Notes under the pieces: model-generated | The model's database searches: none | Told to the model about the DNA's origin: nothing | What the model saw: the letters and a program-made list of their open reading frames with translations, nothing else | Translations under genes and position numbers: made by a program | In this document: one piece after another, positions 8,238 to 16,511 of the stretch | Position numbering within the stretch: the first letter of the stretch is position 1 | How the letters are laid out: every line of letters starts with the position of its first letter | DNA from: Oscillospiraceae bacterium | GTDB lineage: Bacteria; Bacillota; Clostridia; Oscillospirales; Oscillospiraceae | DNA length: 64,000 nucleotides | NCBI GenBank assembly: GCA_017502265.1 | Contig: JAFVVI010000006.1 | Coordinates: 1 to 64,000, forward strand | Reading direction: 5' to 3'

Positions 8238-8921
8238 ATGCTGGATACTTTGTTCGCGCGCTATGACCGGCTGATGCTCTTTGACACAGAGACCACCGGT
8301 CTGATTTTTAACCGGGATGAGATCATCGAATTTGCCGCCGTGGTGGTAGAAAAGCAAAACGGTGAAATTGTTGTCACGGAAGAATATGACGAATTGATTG
8401 CCTTAAGTCCCGGCGGCTTTGTGCCCCCGATGATCGAGAATCTCACGGGCATTACCAATGCCGATCTGAAAGAACGGGGCATTCCCAAGGGGCAGCTCTG
8501 CCAGGATATCGCCCGTATGGTGGCCGGAAACACCCTGCTTCTGGCCTATAACGCCCACTTTGACTTGAGTTTTCTGTTTTATCTGCTTTTGCGGGACGGC
8601 GATCCCACTATCTTAAAGGGCAAGGATAAGCTGGATCTGCTCACGGTCTACAAAGACCGCCACAGTTACCCTCACAAGCTCTGCAACGCCATCGAGGTGT
8701 ATAACCTTGGAGACAAGGTGGTCAACTCCCACCGGGCGGTAGACGATGTGCTGGCCACGGTGGAGGTTATGAAAGCTATGGAGCTGGAAAAAGCAGATTT
8801 GGAACATTATGTAAACCTATTCGGTTACAATCCCAAATACGGTGTGGACGGCAAGCCTATCGGTTCGGTTACATACAAGCCGCAGAAATTTGACCCACCC
8901 GCGCCTTTATATACCCTGTAA
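8238..8921 (+). CDS. DnaQ-like 3'-5' exonuclease (DEDDh family)
   Basis: 227 aa. Exo I motif FDTETTG (D16, E18), Exo II around AYNAHFDLSF and Exo III SHRAVDDVLAT mark a DEDDh exonuclease like the epsilon proofreading subunit of DNA polymerase III. It stands alone, without a polymerase domain, so it may serve repair or RNA trimming rather than replication. The start ATG 8238 lies 1 nt after the CYTH stop, with the ribosome site AGAGGTGA inside the end of that gene; a longer upstream reading would overlap CYTH and is rejected. Confidence 0.88.
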   Translation: MLDTLFARYDRLMLFDTETTGLIFNRDEIIEFAAVVVEKQNGEIVVTEEYDELIALSPGGFVPPMIENLTGITNADLKERGIPKGQLCQDIARMVAGNTLLLAYNAHFDLSFLFYLLLRDGDPTILKGKDKLDLLTVYKDRHSYPHKLCNAIEVYNLGDKVVNSHRAVDDVLATVEVMKAMELEKADLEHYVNLFGYNPKYGVDGKPIGSVTYKPQKFDPPAPLYTL

Positions 8922-8933
8922 GGAGAAATGAGA

Positions 8934-10106
8934 ATGTACAACCACACAGCATACGAAATGGGCGCTAATCGCTGCGCCATCCGGGATCTGGCAGAATACG
9001 GCGCTGCCCGGGCTCAGGTGATTGGCAAGGAAAATATCTTTGACTTCACCATCGGCAATCCCAGCCTGCCGGCTGCGCCGGAGATCGCCGATGCGGTGCG
9101 GGATATCTTGGAAAATATGGATCCTCTCCAGGCCCACAGCTACACCAGCGCCCCGGGTCTGCTGGCTGCCCGGCAAGCCATTGCCCAGGACTTAAACTGC
9201 CGCTATGGCACGGATATTACCCCCGATGAACTGTTTTTAGGCTGCGGCGCATCCCCGGAGCTGTGCGCGGTATTTGGCGCGCTGGCAGTGCCCGATGCGG
9301 AAATTCTGGCCATCGCTCCCTATTTTCCCGAGTACCAGCCCTTTGCTCAGGCCGCCGGCTGTAAATTGAAGGTGATCCCCCCGGATGTGCCGGATTTCCA
9401 GATCCGGCTGGACGAGGTAGAAAAGGCCCTGACCCCCAACACCGTAGCCATCGTCATCAACTCCCCCAACAATCCCTCCGGCGTGGTCTACACCCGGCAG
9501 ACCTTGGAAAAGCTGGGCGCGCTGCTGACAGAAAAGGGCAAGGCGTTTGGCCATCCCATTTACATCATTGCCGACGAACCCTACCGGGAACTGGCCTATG
9601 ACGGCGTGGAAGTCCCCTTTATCCCCACCATTTATAAAGACACCATTGTCTGTTACTCCTATTCTAAGTCCCTCTCCCTGCCCGGCGAGCGGATCGGCTA
9701 TATCTATGTACCCCGGCAGGCCACCGACGGCGGGGCTCTGTACACCGCCGTGGCCGGCGCTGCCAGAAGTCTGGGCCATATCTGCGCCCCCTCTTTGTGG
9801 CAGCATGTACTGGCCCGCTGCGCCCACCTGCGCCCGGATCTAAGTGACTATGATCGCAACCGCAAGGCCCTCTACGAAGGACTGCGGGAGGCAGGCTATG
9901 CGGTAGCCAAGCCCGACGACGCGTTCTATATGTTTGTAAAAGTACCCGGCGGCGATGCAGAGGCCTTCACCAAAAAGGCAATGGAAAAGGATCTGCTGGT
10001 AGTGCCCGGTGATTCCTTCGGCTGCCCCGGCTATGTGCGGCTTTGCTACTGTGTGAGCCTTGATAAGATCCAAAGAAGTCTACCTATTTTCGCCAGCTTG
10101 ATTTAA
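8934..10106 (+). CDS. PLP-dependent class I/II aminotransferase (aspartate aminotransferase-like)
   Basis: A 390-aa fold-type I aminotransferase. NSPNNPSG near 172-179 and the PLP lysine in SYSKSLSLPGERIGY near 240-254 are clear, as is the C-terminal GCPGYVRLCY with the substrate-carboxylate Arg. It transfers amino groups between an amino acid and 2-oxoglutarate; substrate cannot be read from the sequence. The start 8934 is chosen because AAGGAG lies 8 nt before it; the ATG at 8928 is only 2 nt from that site. Last gene of the run that starts with CYTH, followed by a terminator. Confidence 0.9.
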   Translation: MYNHTAYEMGANRCAIRDLAEYGAARAQVIGKENIFDFTIGNPSLPAAPEIADAVRDILENMDPLQAHSYTSAPGLLAARQAIAQDLNCRYGTDITPDELFLGCGASPELCAVFGALAVPDAEILAIAPYFPEYQPFAQAAGCKLKVIPPDVPDFQIRLDEVEKALTPNTVAIVINSPNNPSGVVYTRQTLEKLGALLTEKGKAFGHPIYIIADEPYRELAYDGVEVPFIPTIYKDTIVCYSYSKSLSLPGERIGYIYVPRQATDGGALYTAVAGAARSLGHICAPSLWQHVLARCAHLRPDLSDYDRNRKALYEGLREAGYAVAKPDDAFYMFVKVPGGDAEAFTKKAMEKDLLVVPGDSFGCPGYVRLCYCVSLDKIQRSLPIFASLI

Positions 10107-10116
10107 CCGAACCAAC

Positions 10117-10151
10117 AAAAAATCCCGGTCTGAGAAGACCGGGATTTTTTG
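10117..10151. terminator. Bidirectional terminator after the aminotransferase
   Basis: Stem AAAAATCCCGGTCT / AGACCGGGATTTTT with a GAGA loop; A- and T-runs allow it to serve the convergent DUF2207 gene too, whose stop codon it touches. Confidence 0.9.
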
Positions 10152-10152
10152 T

Positions 10153-11862
10153 TTATTTTATAAAACTCTGGAGAATTGCCATAAGCTTTTCCAATCGACT
10201 CTGCTCCGGCCGGGTGTTCATACCCTTCAGCACCCGCCGCATCAGATTGTTCCATTGGGTGGCCCGCAGGGTACTGTCCGTACCGGTAAAAATATAGGGG
10301 CAGCTGCCCATGGGCAGTTTACCAAAGCGTTTGGCAAACGCGCCGTCCACGCCCAGGGCCATGGCGTAGGGCGCCATTTGGTGAAAGTACTCGGGACTGT
10401 TCTGGCAGATATGCCGCAGCTGCTCAGCAGACACAGACCGTAAATACCGCCGCAGGCCCAGAGTCTGACCCATCAAAAGCCGGCCCTCCGGTGTCCGTCT
10501 GCCGCCAATGGCAGCCAAAAGACCTGCAAAAAGCTGTCCTGCCACCATGCCCAAGCCTGCATTGAACTGGCCGCCTAAAGCGCCCAGCAGCAGCCACAGG
10601 CCGCACAGTCCAATGGCGATCCACAGCTTCCGCCGGTCGGGAACAAAGAGATTCACCGCCCATGCCTGGATATGCCAGCAGCTGACCAGCGCCACCGCGC
10701 CCAGCAGGAACATCAAAAACCACTGCATACCCGCGCCGGAGGCCAGACTGACCGCCAGGGTGACGCCGGCAAACATACCGGCAAGGGCTGCAAGACCCCG
10801 GAATACCAGCATATTGCCGCTCTTCCGGTGCATAACAAACGATAAGTTCGGCTTTATTTTCTCCATATCCCGGTACAGTTCGCCGTACCGGGCAGAGCCG
10901 GCATTGATGGAATCCCGTCTGCCGAAAAGCTTTTGGAAGCAGCGCTGTTCAAAGCTGCTGCGTTCATTGCCCATATCCATCTGCCGGTGCAGCAGCACTT
11001 TGCCACCCGGCTGCAATTCCATCTGCAAATAACCAAGCTGCGCCCAGGAGAACACCATCATATTAAGGTTTGCTCCCTGCAGGCACAGGATACTGCCCAT
11101 TTCACCGGCGGAGTACCCCTCCGGGGGAGTGGCACGCACTGCAGGCCAGGTCGGCAGATTCCGCAGGAACAGCAACCAGTAAAGCAGCGCCAGCACCAAA
11201 CACACCGTGGTCAATGTAATCGCCATGCCCACCTCCGGGGCGACAATGCGTTTCTGGGGGAACATCTCCTCGGTGACCAACAGGGTCATAGTCAGTGTCT
11301 CGTGGTCCTTCAGCTCCACCTGGGATACCGCCGTAATAGTGGCGCCGGAGGTAGTAAAATGCAGGTCCTTTTCAATATTGGCCTGATGGTAGCCGCTGGA
11401 AAAGGCCGGCTTGGCAGTGATGGGGCCGGGTAGGGTCACAGAAAATTCCAGCGCCTGCACCGGGTAGGAAAAGCCTGCCAGCAAAGGCAGCTGCAGCTCC
11501 AGCTGACCGGCTGCATTGGTGGTAATCAGGTTGGGAAGATCATAGGTAAAGGTCAGGGTAAAGTCACCCACGGCCTTACCGACGAATCTGGAAATATCCA
11601 CCTGCCGCAGGCCGTTCTCCTCCCGGCTTCTGGCCCGGGAGCCGTTGACAGTAATATGGGAAGCTCCGCCCGGCAGGGCAAACCGCAGGTCTTCCTCCAC
11701 CCGGTCCAAATGGATATTGGCGGTGAGGGTGACCTGGGCCGTACCGTCATTGGAAACGGTAGCATAGGTGCCGATGCTCTTGGCGGCGGTGGCAGCACCG
11801 GCGCTGACGGTCATACAGCTAAACATCACGATCAGACATAAAAATATGCAAATTTTTCGCAC
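10153..11862 (-). CDS. DUF2207-like membrane protein with signal peptide
   Basis: 569 aa. A signal peptide (about 1-24, ending AGAA) leads to an extracellular beta-rich domain (25-205), a membrane span near 215-232, then a cytoplasmic part with PPEGYSAGEMGSILCLQG as in DUF2207 proteins, and a cluster of two to four hydrophobic segments near 355-445. DUF2207 proteins are of unknown function. The start is GTG at 11862, 7 nt after a perfect AAGGAGGT. It stands alone between a terminator and the pseudouridine synthase gene. Confidence 0.72.
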   Translation of the reverse strand: MRKICIFLCLIVMFSCMTVSAGAATAAKSIGTYATVSNDGTAQVTLTANIHLDRVEEDLRFALPGGASHITVNGSRARSREENGLRQVDISRFVGKAVGDFTLTFTYDLPNLITTNAAGQLELQLPLLAGFSYPVQALEFSVTLPGPITAKPAFSSGYHQANIEKDLHFTTSGATITAVSQVELKDHETLTMTLLVTEEMFPQKRIVAPEVGMAITLTTVCLVLALLYWLLFLRNLPTWPAVRATPPEGYSAGEMGSILCLQGANLNMMVFSWAQLGYLQMELQPGGKVLLHRQMDMGNERSSFEQRCFQKLFGRRDSINAGSARYGELYRDMEKIKPNLSFVMHRKSGNMLVFRGLAALAGMFAGVTLAVSLASGAGMQWFLMFLLGAVALVSCWHIQAWAVNLFVPDRRKLWIAIGLCGLWLLLGALGGQFNAGLGMVAGQLFAGLLAAIGGRRTPEGRLLMGQTLGLRRYLRSVSAEQLRHICQNSPEYFHQMAPYAMALGVDGAFAKRFGKLPMGSCPYIFTGTDSTLRATQWNNLMRRVLKGMNTRPEQSRLEKLMAILQSFIK

Positions 11863-11929
11863 AGTACTACCTCCTTTTAAATATTTGGGGCTATTTTATC
11901 ACAGAAATCCGCCAAAAGCAACGGCTGAT

Positions 11930-12787
11930 TCAAATTTCTCCGTCCATTTTGGACAGGATTCGAAGACTCTGGCCGGTAACGGGATGGGTCAGGTCGATCT
12001 GTCGGGCGCAGAGGATCTGGGAAGTTAGCCCCAGTTCCCGGGACGCCTGTGCCGATGCCTCGTTGCCGTACTGCGGGTCCCCTAAAATAGGCCAGCCCAT
12101 ATGGGCGCAATGGACACGCAGCTGGTGGGTGCGGCCAGTAATGGGCCGTAGGGCAAGTTTGCTGATATTCCCCCGGGTCTCCAGGAGGGTGTATTTCGTA
12201 AGCGATGGCTTCCCGTCAGGACTGACCTGCCGCAAAAGGCTGGGCAAAGGCAGCCGGGCAATGGGCGCATCGATCACGCCGGTGGGCGCATCGGGAACAC
12301 CCCACACAAGGGCGTGATAGGTTTTCTGGGCATCGCATTGCTGCAAAAGGCTGTGGATATGGGCATTTTTGGCGATCAGCACCGCGCCGAAGGTATCTCT
12401 GTCCAGGCGGGTCAAGGGGTGAAACGCCCCGGCCTGTCCGGTTTTCTGATAGTAGCCCAGCACATAATTTGCCAGCGTGCCGGTAAACCGGGAGCGGGAG
12501 GGGTGGATCAGCATCCCTGCCGGCTTATCCACCGCCAGCAGGTGCTCGTCCTCATACAAAACCGTCAGCGGGCCGTCCTCTGCCGGGTAGTCCGGTACAG
12601 GCTCGTCCAGCGGCACAGTGATCACATCTCCCGGCTGCACAGCATAGTCCGTATGCACCGGCAGGCCGTTCACATAGAGCTTTTCCTGCCATTTCAGCCG
12701 ATTCATCAGCCCCGCAGAAAGGCGCATTTCCTCCCGCAGAAAAGAGGACAGTCTGCCTGCCCGGGTCGCAATATGGGTCAGTTCCAC
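11930..12787 (-). CDS. RluA family 23S rRNA/tRNA pseudouridine synthase
   Basis: 285 aa with an N-terminal S4-like RNA-binding region (1-70, YVNGLPVHTDYAVQPGDVITV) and the catalytic domain with HPLTRLDRDTFGAVL, where the second Asp is the catalytic one, and RPITGRTHQLRVHCAHMGWPILGD. It isomerises uridine in structured RNA; the exact site is not readable. The start is GTG 12787, 7 nt after AGGGAGG; the longer ATG reading would run into hisS. It lies downstream of hisS, separated by a terminator hairpin. Confidence 0.92.
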   Translation of the reverse strand: MELTHIATRAGRLSSFLREEMRLSAGLMNRLKWQEKLYVNGLPVHTDYAVQPGDVITVPLDEPVPDYPAEDGPLTVLYEDEHLLAVDKPAGMLIHPSRSRFTGTLANYVLGYYQKTGQAGAFHPLTRLDRDTFGAVLIAKNAHIHSLLQQCDAQKTYHALVWGVPDAPTGVIDAPIARLPLPSLLRQVSPDGKPSLTKYTLLETRGNISKLALRPITGRTHQLRVHCAHMGWPILGDPQYGNEASAQASRELGLTSQILCARQIDLTHPVTGQSLRILSKMDGEI

Positions 12788-12805
12788 AGAACCGCCTCCC
12801 TTCCG

Positions 12806-12834
12806 TAAAAACCGGAGGTGCGGGGCACCTCCGG
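12806..12834 (-). terminator. Terminator/attenuator between hisS and the pseudouridine synthase
   Basis: On the minus strand, a perfect 10-bp stem CCGGAGGTGC / GCACCTCCGG with a 3-nt loop is followed by TTTTT. It ends only about 6 nt before the AGGGAGG of the next gene, leaving no room for a promoter, so downstream expression should depend on read-through. Confidence 0.8.
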
Positions 12835-12840
12835 CAATGT

Positions 12841-14196
12841 TTATTTCTCCAGGATCAGCGGACCACCCGCTGCGGCCAAAGCCGCCTGAATGTGGGCTGC
12901 AGCCTGCTCCGGCGGGCACTTGATCTGCTCGCCGCTTTGCATATTCTTCACAGAGCAAACGCCCTCGGCGATCTCATCCTCGCCCAGCAGCACCACAAAG
13001 GGTACGCCCAGCTTGTCGGCATAGCTCATCTTCTGCTTGAACTTCTTCTGCTCGCCGTAGAACTGCACCCGCAGGCCTGCATCCCGCAGGGTCTGGGCCA
13101 AGGCAACCGCCTGTCCCACATCCTCGGTCATGGGCAGCACCAGGGCATCCGCCGGCGCGGCGGGGTTCTGCTCGTTGATGAGCCCCTGCTCGTCCAGTAC
13201 ATAGAACAGTCTTGTCAGGCCGATGGAGATGCCCACACCGGGCAGAGCCTTATCGGTATAGTAACCGGCCAGGTTATCATACCGGCCGCCGGAGCAGACA
13301 GAGCCGATCTCCGGGTGGTCCAACAGGGTGGTTTCATAAACGGTGCCGGTGTAGTAATCCAAACCTCTTGCGATGGTCAGATCCACGGCAAAATTCTCCT
13401 CAGGCACGCCGAAGGCAGCCAGATTCCGGGTCACGGCCCGCAGCTCCTCCAGACCGGCATCGAAGATTTCATTCCGGCCGGTATAGCCCTCCAAGGCAAC
13501 CAAAACCTGGGCATTGGTGCCGCTGATGGCGATGAATTTCAGAATCTCATCCGCCTGGGTGTCTACCAGGCCGCAATCGTCGCAAAGAATGGCCTTGACC
13601 TTTTCCGGGCCGATCTTGTCCAGCTTGTCCACAGTGCGCATAATGTCACCGCTCTTTTCGCTAAGGCCCTGCATGGCATAAAAACCGTTCAAAATTTTGC
13701 GGTTATTCACCCGGATCTGGAAACGGGTCAGGCCGAAGCCGCGGAACACCCGGTAGATGATAGCGGGGATCTCCGCCTCGTTCATAATGTCCAGCTTGCC
13801 GTCGCCGATAATATCGATATCCGCCTGGTAGAACTCACGGAAACGACCCCGCTGGGCCCGTTCGCCACGGTAGACCTTGCCGATCTGATACCGGCGGAAG
13901 GGGAAGGCCAGCTCGTTATAGTGCAAGGCCACATATTTGGCAAGGGGCACGGTCAAGTCAAACCGCAGAGCAAGGTCGCTATCGCCCTTTTGGAAGCGGT
14001 AGATCTGCTTCTCCGTCTCGCCGCCGCCCTTGGCCAGCAGAATTTTAGCATCCTCAATCACAGGGGTATCCAGGGCCGCAAAGCCGTAGCTGGCGTAGGT
14101 ATCCCGCAGGACCTGCATGAGCTTTTCCATACGGGCCTGCTTGCCGGGCAAAAGCTCCATAAAGCCGGACAGGGTCCGGGGTGTGATTTTTTCCAT
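12841..14196 (-). CDS. hisS: Histidyl-tRNA synthetase
   Basis: A 451-aa class II aminoacyl-tRNA synthetase that charges tRNA-His. Motif 2 is seen in YRGERAQRGRFREFYQADIDI (near 109-129), the histidine-specific GLDYYTGTVYE near 281-291, motif 3 GVGISIGLTRLFY near 325-337, and a C-terminal anticodon-binding domain with VQFYGEQKKFKQKMSYADKLG. RBS AAAGGAT. No T-box leader is visible upstream; instead a palindromic repeat ends 29 nt before the start codon. Confidence 0.96.
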   Translation of the reverse strand: MEKITPRTLSGFMELLPGKQARMEKLMQVLRDTYASYGFAALDTPVIEDAKILLAKGGGETEKQIYRFQKGDSDLALRFDLTVPLAKYVALHYNELAFPFRRYQIGKVYRGERAQRGRFREFYQADIDIIGDGKLDIMNEAEIPAIIYRVFRGFGLTRFQIRVNNRKILNGFYAMQGLSEKSGDIMRTVDKLDKIGPEKVKAILCDDCGLVDTQADEILKFIAISGTNAQVLVALEGYTGRNEIFDAGLEELRAVTRNLAAFGVPEENFAVDLTIARGLDYYTGTVYETTLLDHPEIGSVCSGGRYDNLAGYYTDKALPGVGISIGLTRLFYVLDEQGLINEQNPAAPADALVLPMTEDVGQAVALAQTLRDAGLRVQFYGEQKKFKQKMSYADKLGVPFVVLLGEDEIAEGVCSVKNMQSGEQIKCPPEQAAAHIQAALAAAGGPLILEK

Positions 14197-14225
14197 AATC
14201 TTCTATCCTTTCAACTACAAAACGA

Positions 14226-14329
14226 ATTGTCATTCCGAGCCAGCGCGCACACCGGCGTGGAAATCTCAGGATACTGTTTTCCCGGAGATTGCCACACCAG
14301 CGACACGGTCACTGGTTCGCAATGACAAT
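14226..14329. repeat. Long imperfect palindromic repeat (MITE-like)
   Basis: Left arm ATTGTCATTCCGAGCCAG... (14226-14269) is the imperfect complement of the right arm ...CTGGTTCGCAATGACAAT (14284-14329); both arms also contain the inner GTGTGGCAATCTCC-type block. The whole can fold into one long hairpin. It sits between the methylglyoxal-synthase-like gene and hisS, with no coding content. Confidence 0.75.
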
Positions 14330-14346
14330 AATATTTTATTTTTCGT

Positions 14347-14760
14347 TTAATATTTCAGCTTATTGTGGTACATTTCCCGCCAGTCCAGGTCGCCCCGCTG
14401 CAGGCCCATGACAAACATCTCCGCGCTGCCCAGATTGGTGGCAATGGGGACATTGTGCCGGTCGCAGTGGCGAATGGTCTCTATCATCTGGCTATCATCC
14501 CAGGGGTCCTGCTCGTTGGGATCGGAGAACAGGACCACAAGATCGATCTCATTATAGGCGATACGGGCATTGATCTGCTGGTGACCGCCCTGCTTATGGG
14601 ACAGAAGCAGGGTTACCGGCAGGCCGGTGTTATCTGCAATGAGCCGGCCTGTGGTAGCGGTAGCAAAGAGGTTATGCTTTGCCAGCACACTTTTATAGGC
14701 CGTACAGAACTGTACCATCAGTTCCTTTCTCTTATCGTGAGCCAAAAACGCGATATTCAT
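14347..14760 (-). CDS. Methylglyoxal synthase-like protein with altered active site
   Basis: 137 aa, colinear and ungapped with MgsA: LAHDKRKELM near 6-15, TGRLIADNTG near 37-46, NVPIATNLGSAEMF near 103-116. MgsA converts DHAP to methylglyoxal and phosphate. By position the E. coli His19 is kept (H8), as is Asp91 (D80), but the catalytic base Asp71 is His60 (GGHQQ instead of GGDQQ), His98 is Trp87 and Asp101 is Ser90; the phosphate-loop SGP is SHK. It may therefore be a divergent binding or regulatory MGS-fold protein. RBS AAAGGAG; it starts 17 nt after minD and probably shares its transcript. Confidence 0.75.
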   Translation of the reverse strand: MNIAFLAHDKRKELMVQFCTAYKSVLAKHNLFATATTGRLIADNTGLPVTLLLSHKQGGHQQINARIAYNEIDLVVLFSDPNEQDPWDDSQMIETIRHCDRHNVPIATNLGSAEMFVMGLQRGDLDWREMYHNKLKY

Positions 14761-14777
14761 TAACCCGTTCTCCTTTC

Positions 14778-15512
14778 TTATATCTTCACAGGAACATACA
14801 GTCCCCGGATCCGTTTGGCAATTCGCTTACAAGCTGCGGCTGCGCCCTTTTTTCCGTAACCCAGCAAGGGCTGACGGAAGGCCGCCGACAAAATGACTTT
14901 CTGATCCTCCGGCACAAGGCCCAACAGGGGCAGGCCGGACTGATCCATAATATCGTCTACGGTGACATCCATCGCTTCAAAGAGCTTGGGCTGTACCCGG
15001 TTGATGATCATGCGGATATTTTCTTTTCCCATGGTTTCCAGCACATCTGCCGCCCGGGAAGCATCCCGGATAGATGCCGGGTCTGCGCCGGTAACCAGGA
15101 TCACCCGGTCGCAGAATCTTGCTGCCAGACGAAAGCCGGTCTCGATGCCGGCTGGGGCGTCCAGCAATATGTAGGAAAACTTGCTGCGGGCCGCGGTGAG
15201 CATTTTGGAAAATGCCGCCGGGTCAATATCCTCCACCGGGCAGGTGACCGGCGCGGTGAGGAAGGAGATGTTGGGATACACCGGGTGGACAGTGGCCATA
15301 TCCAACCCATAGCCGCCGGAGCAGACATCCAGGAAAGACAGACCGCCGATCTGGCTGATGCCCAGGGCAATATCCAGATTCCGCAGGCCCACATCACAGT
15401 CGATACACAGGACTTTTTCACCCTGCTGGGCCAACGCTTCGGCGATGCCGGCGCACAAAGATGTCTTGCCGGTGCCGCCCTTGCCGGATAAAATTGCGAT
15501 CAATTCGCCCAC
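14778..15512 (-). CDS. minD: MinD-like septum-site ATPase
   Basis: 244 aa with the deviant Walker A KGGTGKTS near 9-16, CIDCDVGLRNLDIALG in switch I, and ILLDAPAG (Walker B). A basic amphipathic C-terminal segment (KRIAKRIRGL) could bind membrane, as in MinD. It is expected to help place the division septum. No minC or minE lies beside it. The start GTG 15512 is chosen: AAGGGGGG is 7 nt before it, and the longer ATG reading at 15545 begins inside the -10 box of the promoter. Confidence 0.87.
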   Translation of the reverse strand: MGELIAILSGKGGTGKTSLCAGIAEALAQQGEKVLCIDCDVGLRNLDIALGISQIGGLSFLDVCSGGYGLDMATVHPVYPNISFLTAPVTCPVEDIDPAAFSKMLTAARSKFSYILLDAPAGIETGFRLAARFCDRVILVTGADPASIRDASRAADVLETMGKENIRMIINRVQPKLFEAMDVTVDDIMDQSGLPLLGLVPEDQKVILSAAFRQPLLGYGKKGAAAACKRIAKRIRGLYVPVKI

Positions 15513-15543
15513 GGGCTGTCCCCCCTTTTCCGAATATGATGCC

Positions 15544-15572
15544 ATTATAACTTAAAAATGCACAAAAATCAA
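15544..15572 (-). promoter_or_regulatory. Promoter of minD
   Basis: Minus strand TTGATT (15567-15572), a 17-nt spacer and TATAAT (15544-15549). The start site falls downstream of the ATG at 15545, which decides for the GTG start of minD. Confidence 0.8.
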
Positions 15573-15646
15573 GGCTTTTTGCCCCGCCAAACCCAGCAGA
15601 TGTATTTAATTTTCATAAAAATACGGCAGTTTTTACAAATTGGGGA

Positions 15647-15675
15647 TTTACATTTGGTGCAAGTTGTTGTATCAT
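15647..15675 (+). promoter_or_regulatory. Promoter of the folate riboswitch transcript
   Basis: TTTACA (15647-15652), a 17-nt spacer and TATCAT (15670-15675). The predicted start site is about 15,682, a few nucleotides before the aptamer. Confidence 0.7.
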
Positions 15676-15683
15676 ATTGACGA

Positions 15684-15779
15684 ACAGAGTAGGAGACCTC
15701 GCGTGAAGTGCTGTCAAAATGGGGAGTTGAGTGACAGACGAAGGATTTTGTCCGCGATGAGGCTTCCGCACCCGCTGCC
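15684..15779 (+). promoter_or_regulatory. Tetrahydrofolate (THF) riboswitch aptamer
   Basis: The sequence carries the THF aptamer landmarks in order: GAGTAGGAGACCTCGCGT, a GAAGTGCTGTCA...TGACAGACGAAGG arm, the GTCCGCGATGAGG return strand and a closing GCTTCCGCACCCGCTG. The pairings CCTCGCG/CGCGATGAGG and CTGTCA/TGACAG are visible. It lies directly ahead of folT, the class's usual target. An intrinsic terminator follows at 15,864, so folate binding should end transcription before folT-folC. Confidence 0.88.
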
Positions 15780-15863
15780 CATATAAGAAAAGCTCCTTAT
15801 ATGTAAGCAACGATACTCGGTGGGGTAATCAGAACCCCAAGGGTAAATGCTGTCATAGAATTG

Positions 15864-15896
15864 CTCCCCGAATGCGTATGCGTTTGGGGATTTTTT
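15864..15896 (+). terminator. Expression-platform terminator of the THF riboswitch
   Basis: Stem CTCCCCGAATGCG / CGTTTGGGG (with G-T pairs) around a TAT loop, followed by TTTTTT. It lies 49 nt before the folT start. Confidence 0.85.
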
Positions 15897-15944
15897 GACG
15901 GCATTTTCCCAATGTCCTGCGCCTACATAAAAGGAGGTATTTTT

Positions 15945-16511
15945 ATGCGTAAAAACAACACTGCCCCTATCAAAGCCCTTGTGTACTGCGCCATGCTGGC
16001 GGCTGTCAGTGTGGTCATGGCCCGTGTGCTGTGCTTTGCCACGCCCGACGGCGTCCGCTGGTCTCTGGATAAGTTTCCGCTGTTCCTTGCCGGCATGTTT
16101 TTCGGTCCTGTAATGGGCGCCCTCACCGGCTTTGTGGCGGATTTCACCGGCAGCCTGATGCAGTTCGGCTTCAATCCCCTGCTGTGCCCCCCTGCCATTT
16201 TGTACGGCCTGTTTGGCGGCCTCCTGCGGCGGTATCTGCAGAAGAACACCTCCGTGGTCCGGATCGGTGTGAGCTATTTGTTCCCGGTGGTCATCGGCTC
16301 GATTTTGTATCAAAGCTGTATGCTGGCAAAGCTCTACTTTGACGGCACATTTGCAAACGGCGTTGTGTATTATCTGGGCACCCGCAGCATTCAGTTTTCC
16401 ATTATGCTGGTGGCGGAAACCCTGATCATCTATATGCTGATGAAGACCAATATCTTTACCCGTCTGGGTGTATGGCCGCCCAGATCTATTATCAAAAAAG
16501 AGGTAGAATAA
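15945..16511 (+). CDS. folT: Folate ECF transporter S component FolT
   Basis: A 188-aa membrane protein with about six hydrophobic spans, MRKNNT..KALVYCAMLAAVSVVMARVL at the N-terminus (the A-A/C-M-x-A motif used to dock to EcfT) and TPDGVRWSLDKFPLFLAGMFFGPVMGALTGFVADFTG as in FolT. It binds folate outside the cell and imports it with a shared EcfAA'T module, which is not in this window. The start follows AAGGAGG. The THF riboswitch upstream supports the folate assignment. Its stop overlaps the folC start (TAATG). Confidence 0.92.
   Translation: MRKNNTAPIKALVYCAMLAAVSVVMARVLCFATPDGVRWSLDKFPLFLAGMFFGPVMGALTGFVADFTGSLMQFGFNPLLCPPAILYGLFGGLLRRYLQKNTSVVRIGVSYLFPVVIGSILYQSCMLAKLYFDGTFANGVVYYLGTRSIQFSIMLVAETLIIYMLMKTNIFTRLGVWPPRSIIKKEVE

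Noticed and set aside
12892..14325. 477-codon open frame on the plus strand
   Set aside because: Antisense of hisS with no family features; its end runs into the palindromic repeat.
15513..15545. ATG 15,545 as the minD start
   Set aside because: It lies within the -10 box of the promoter, so it would not be transcribed; GTG 15,512 has a good ribosome site.
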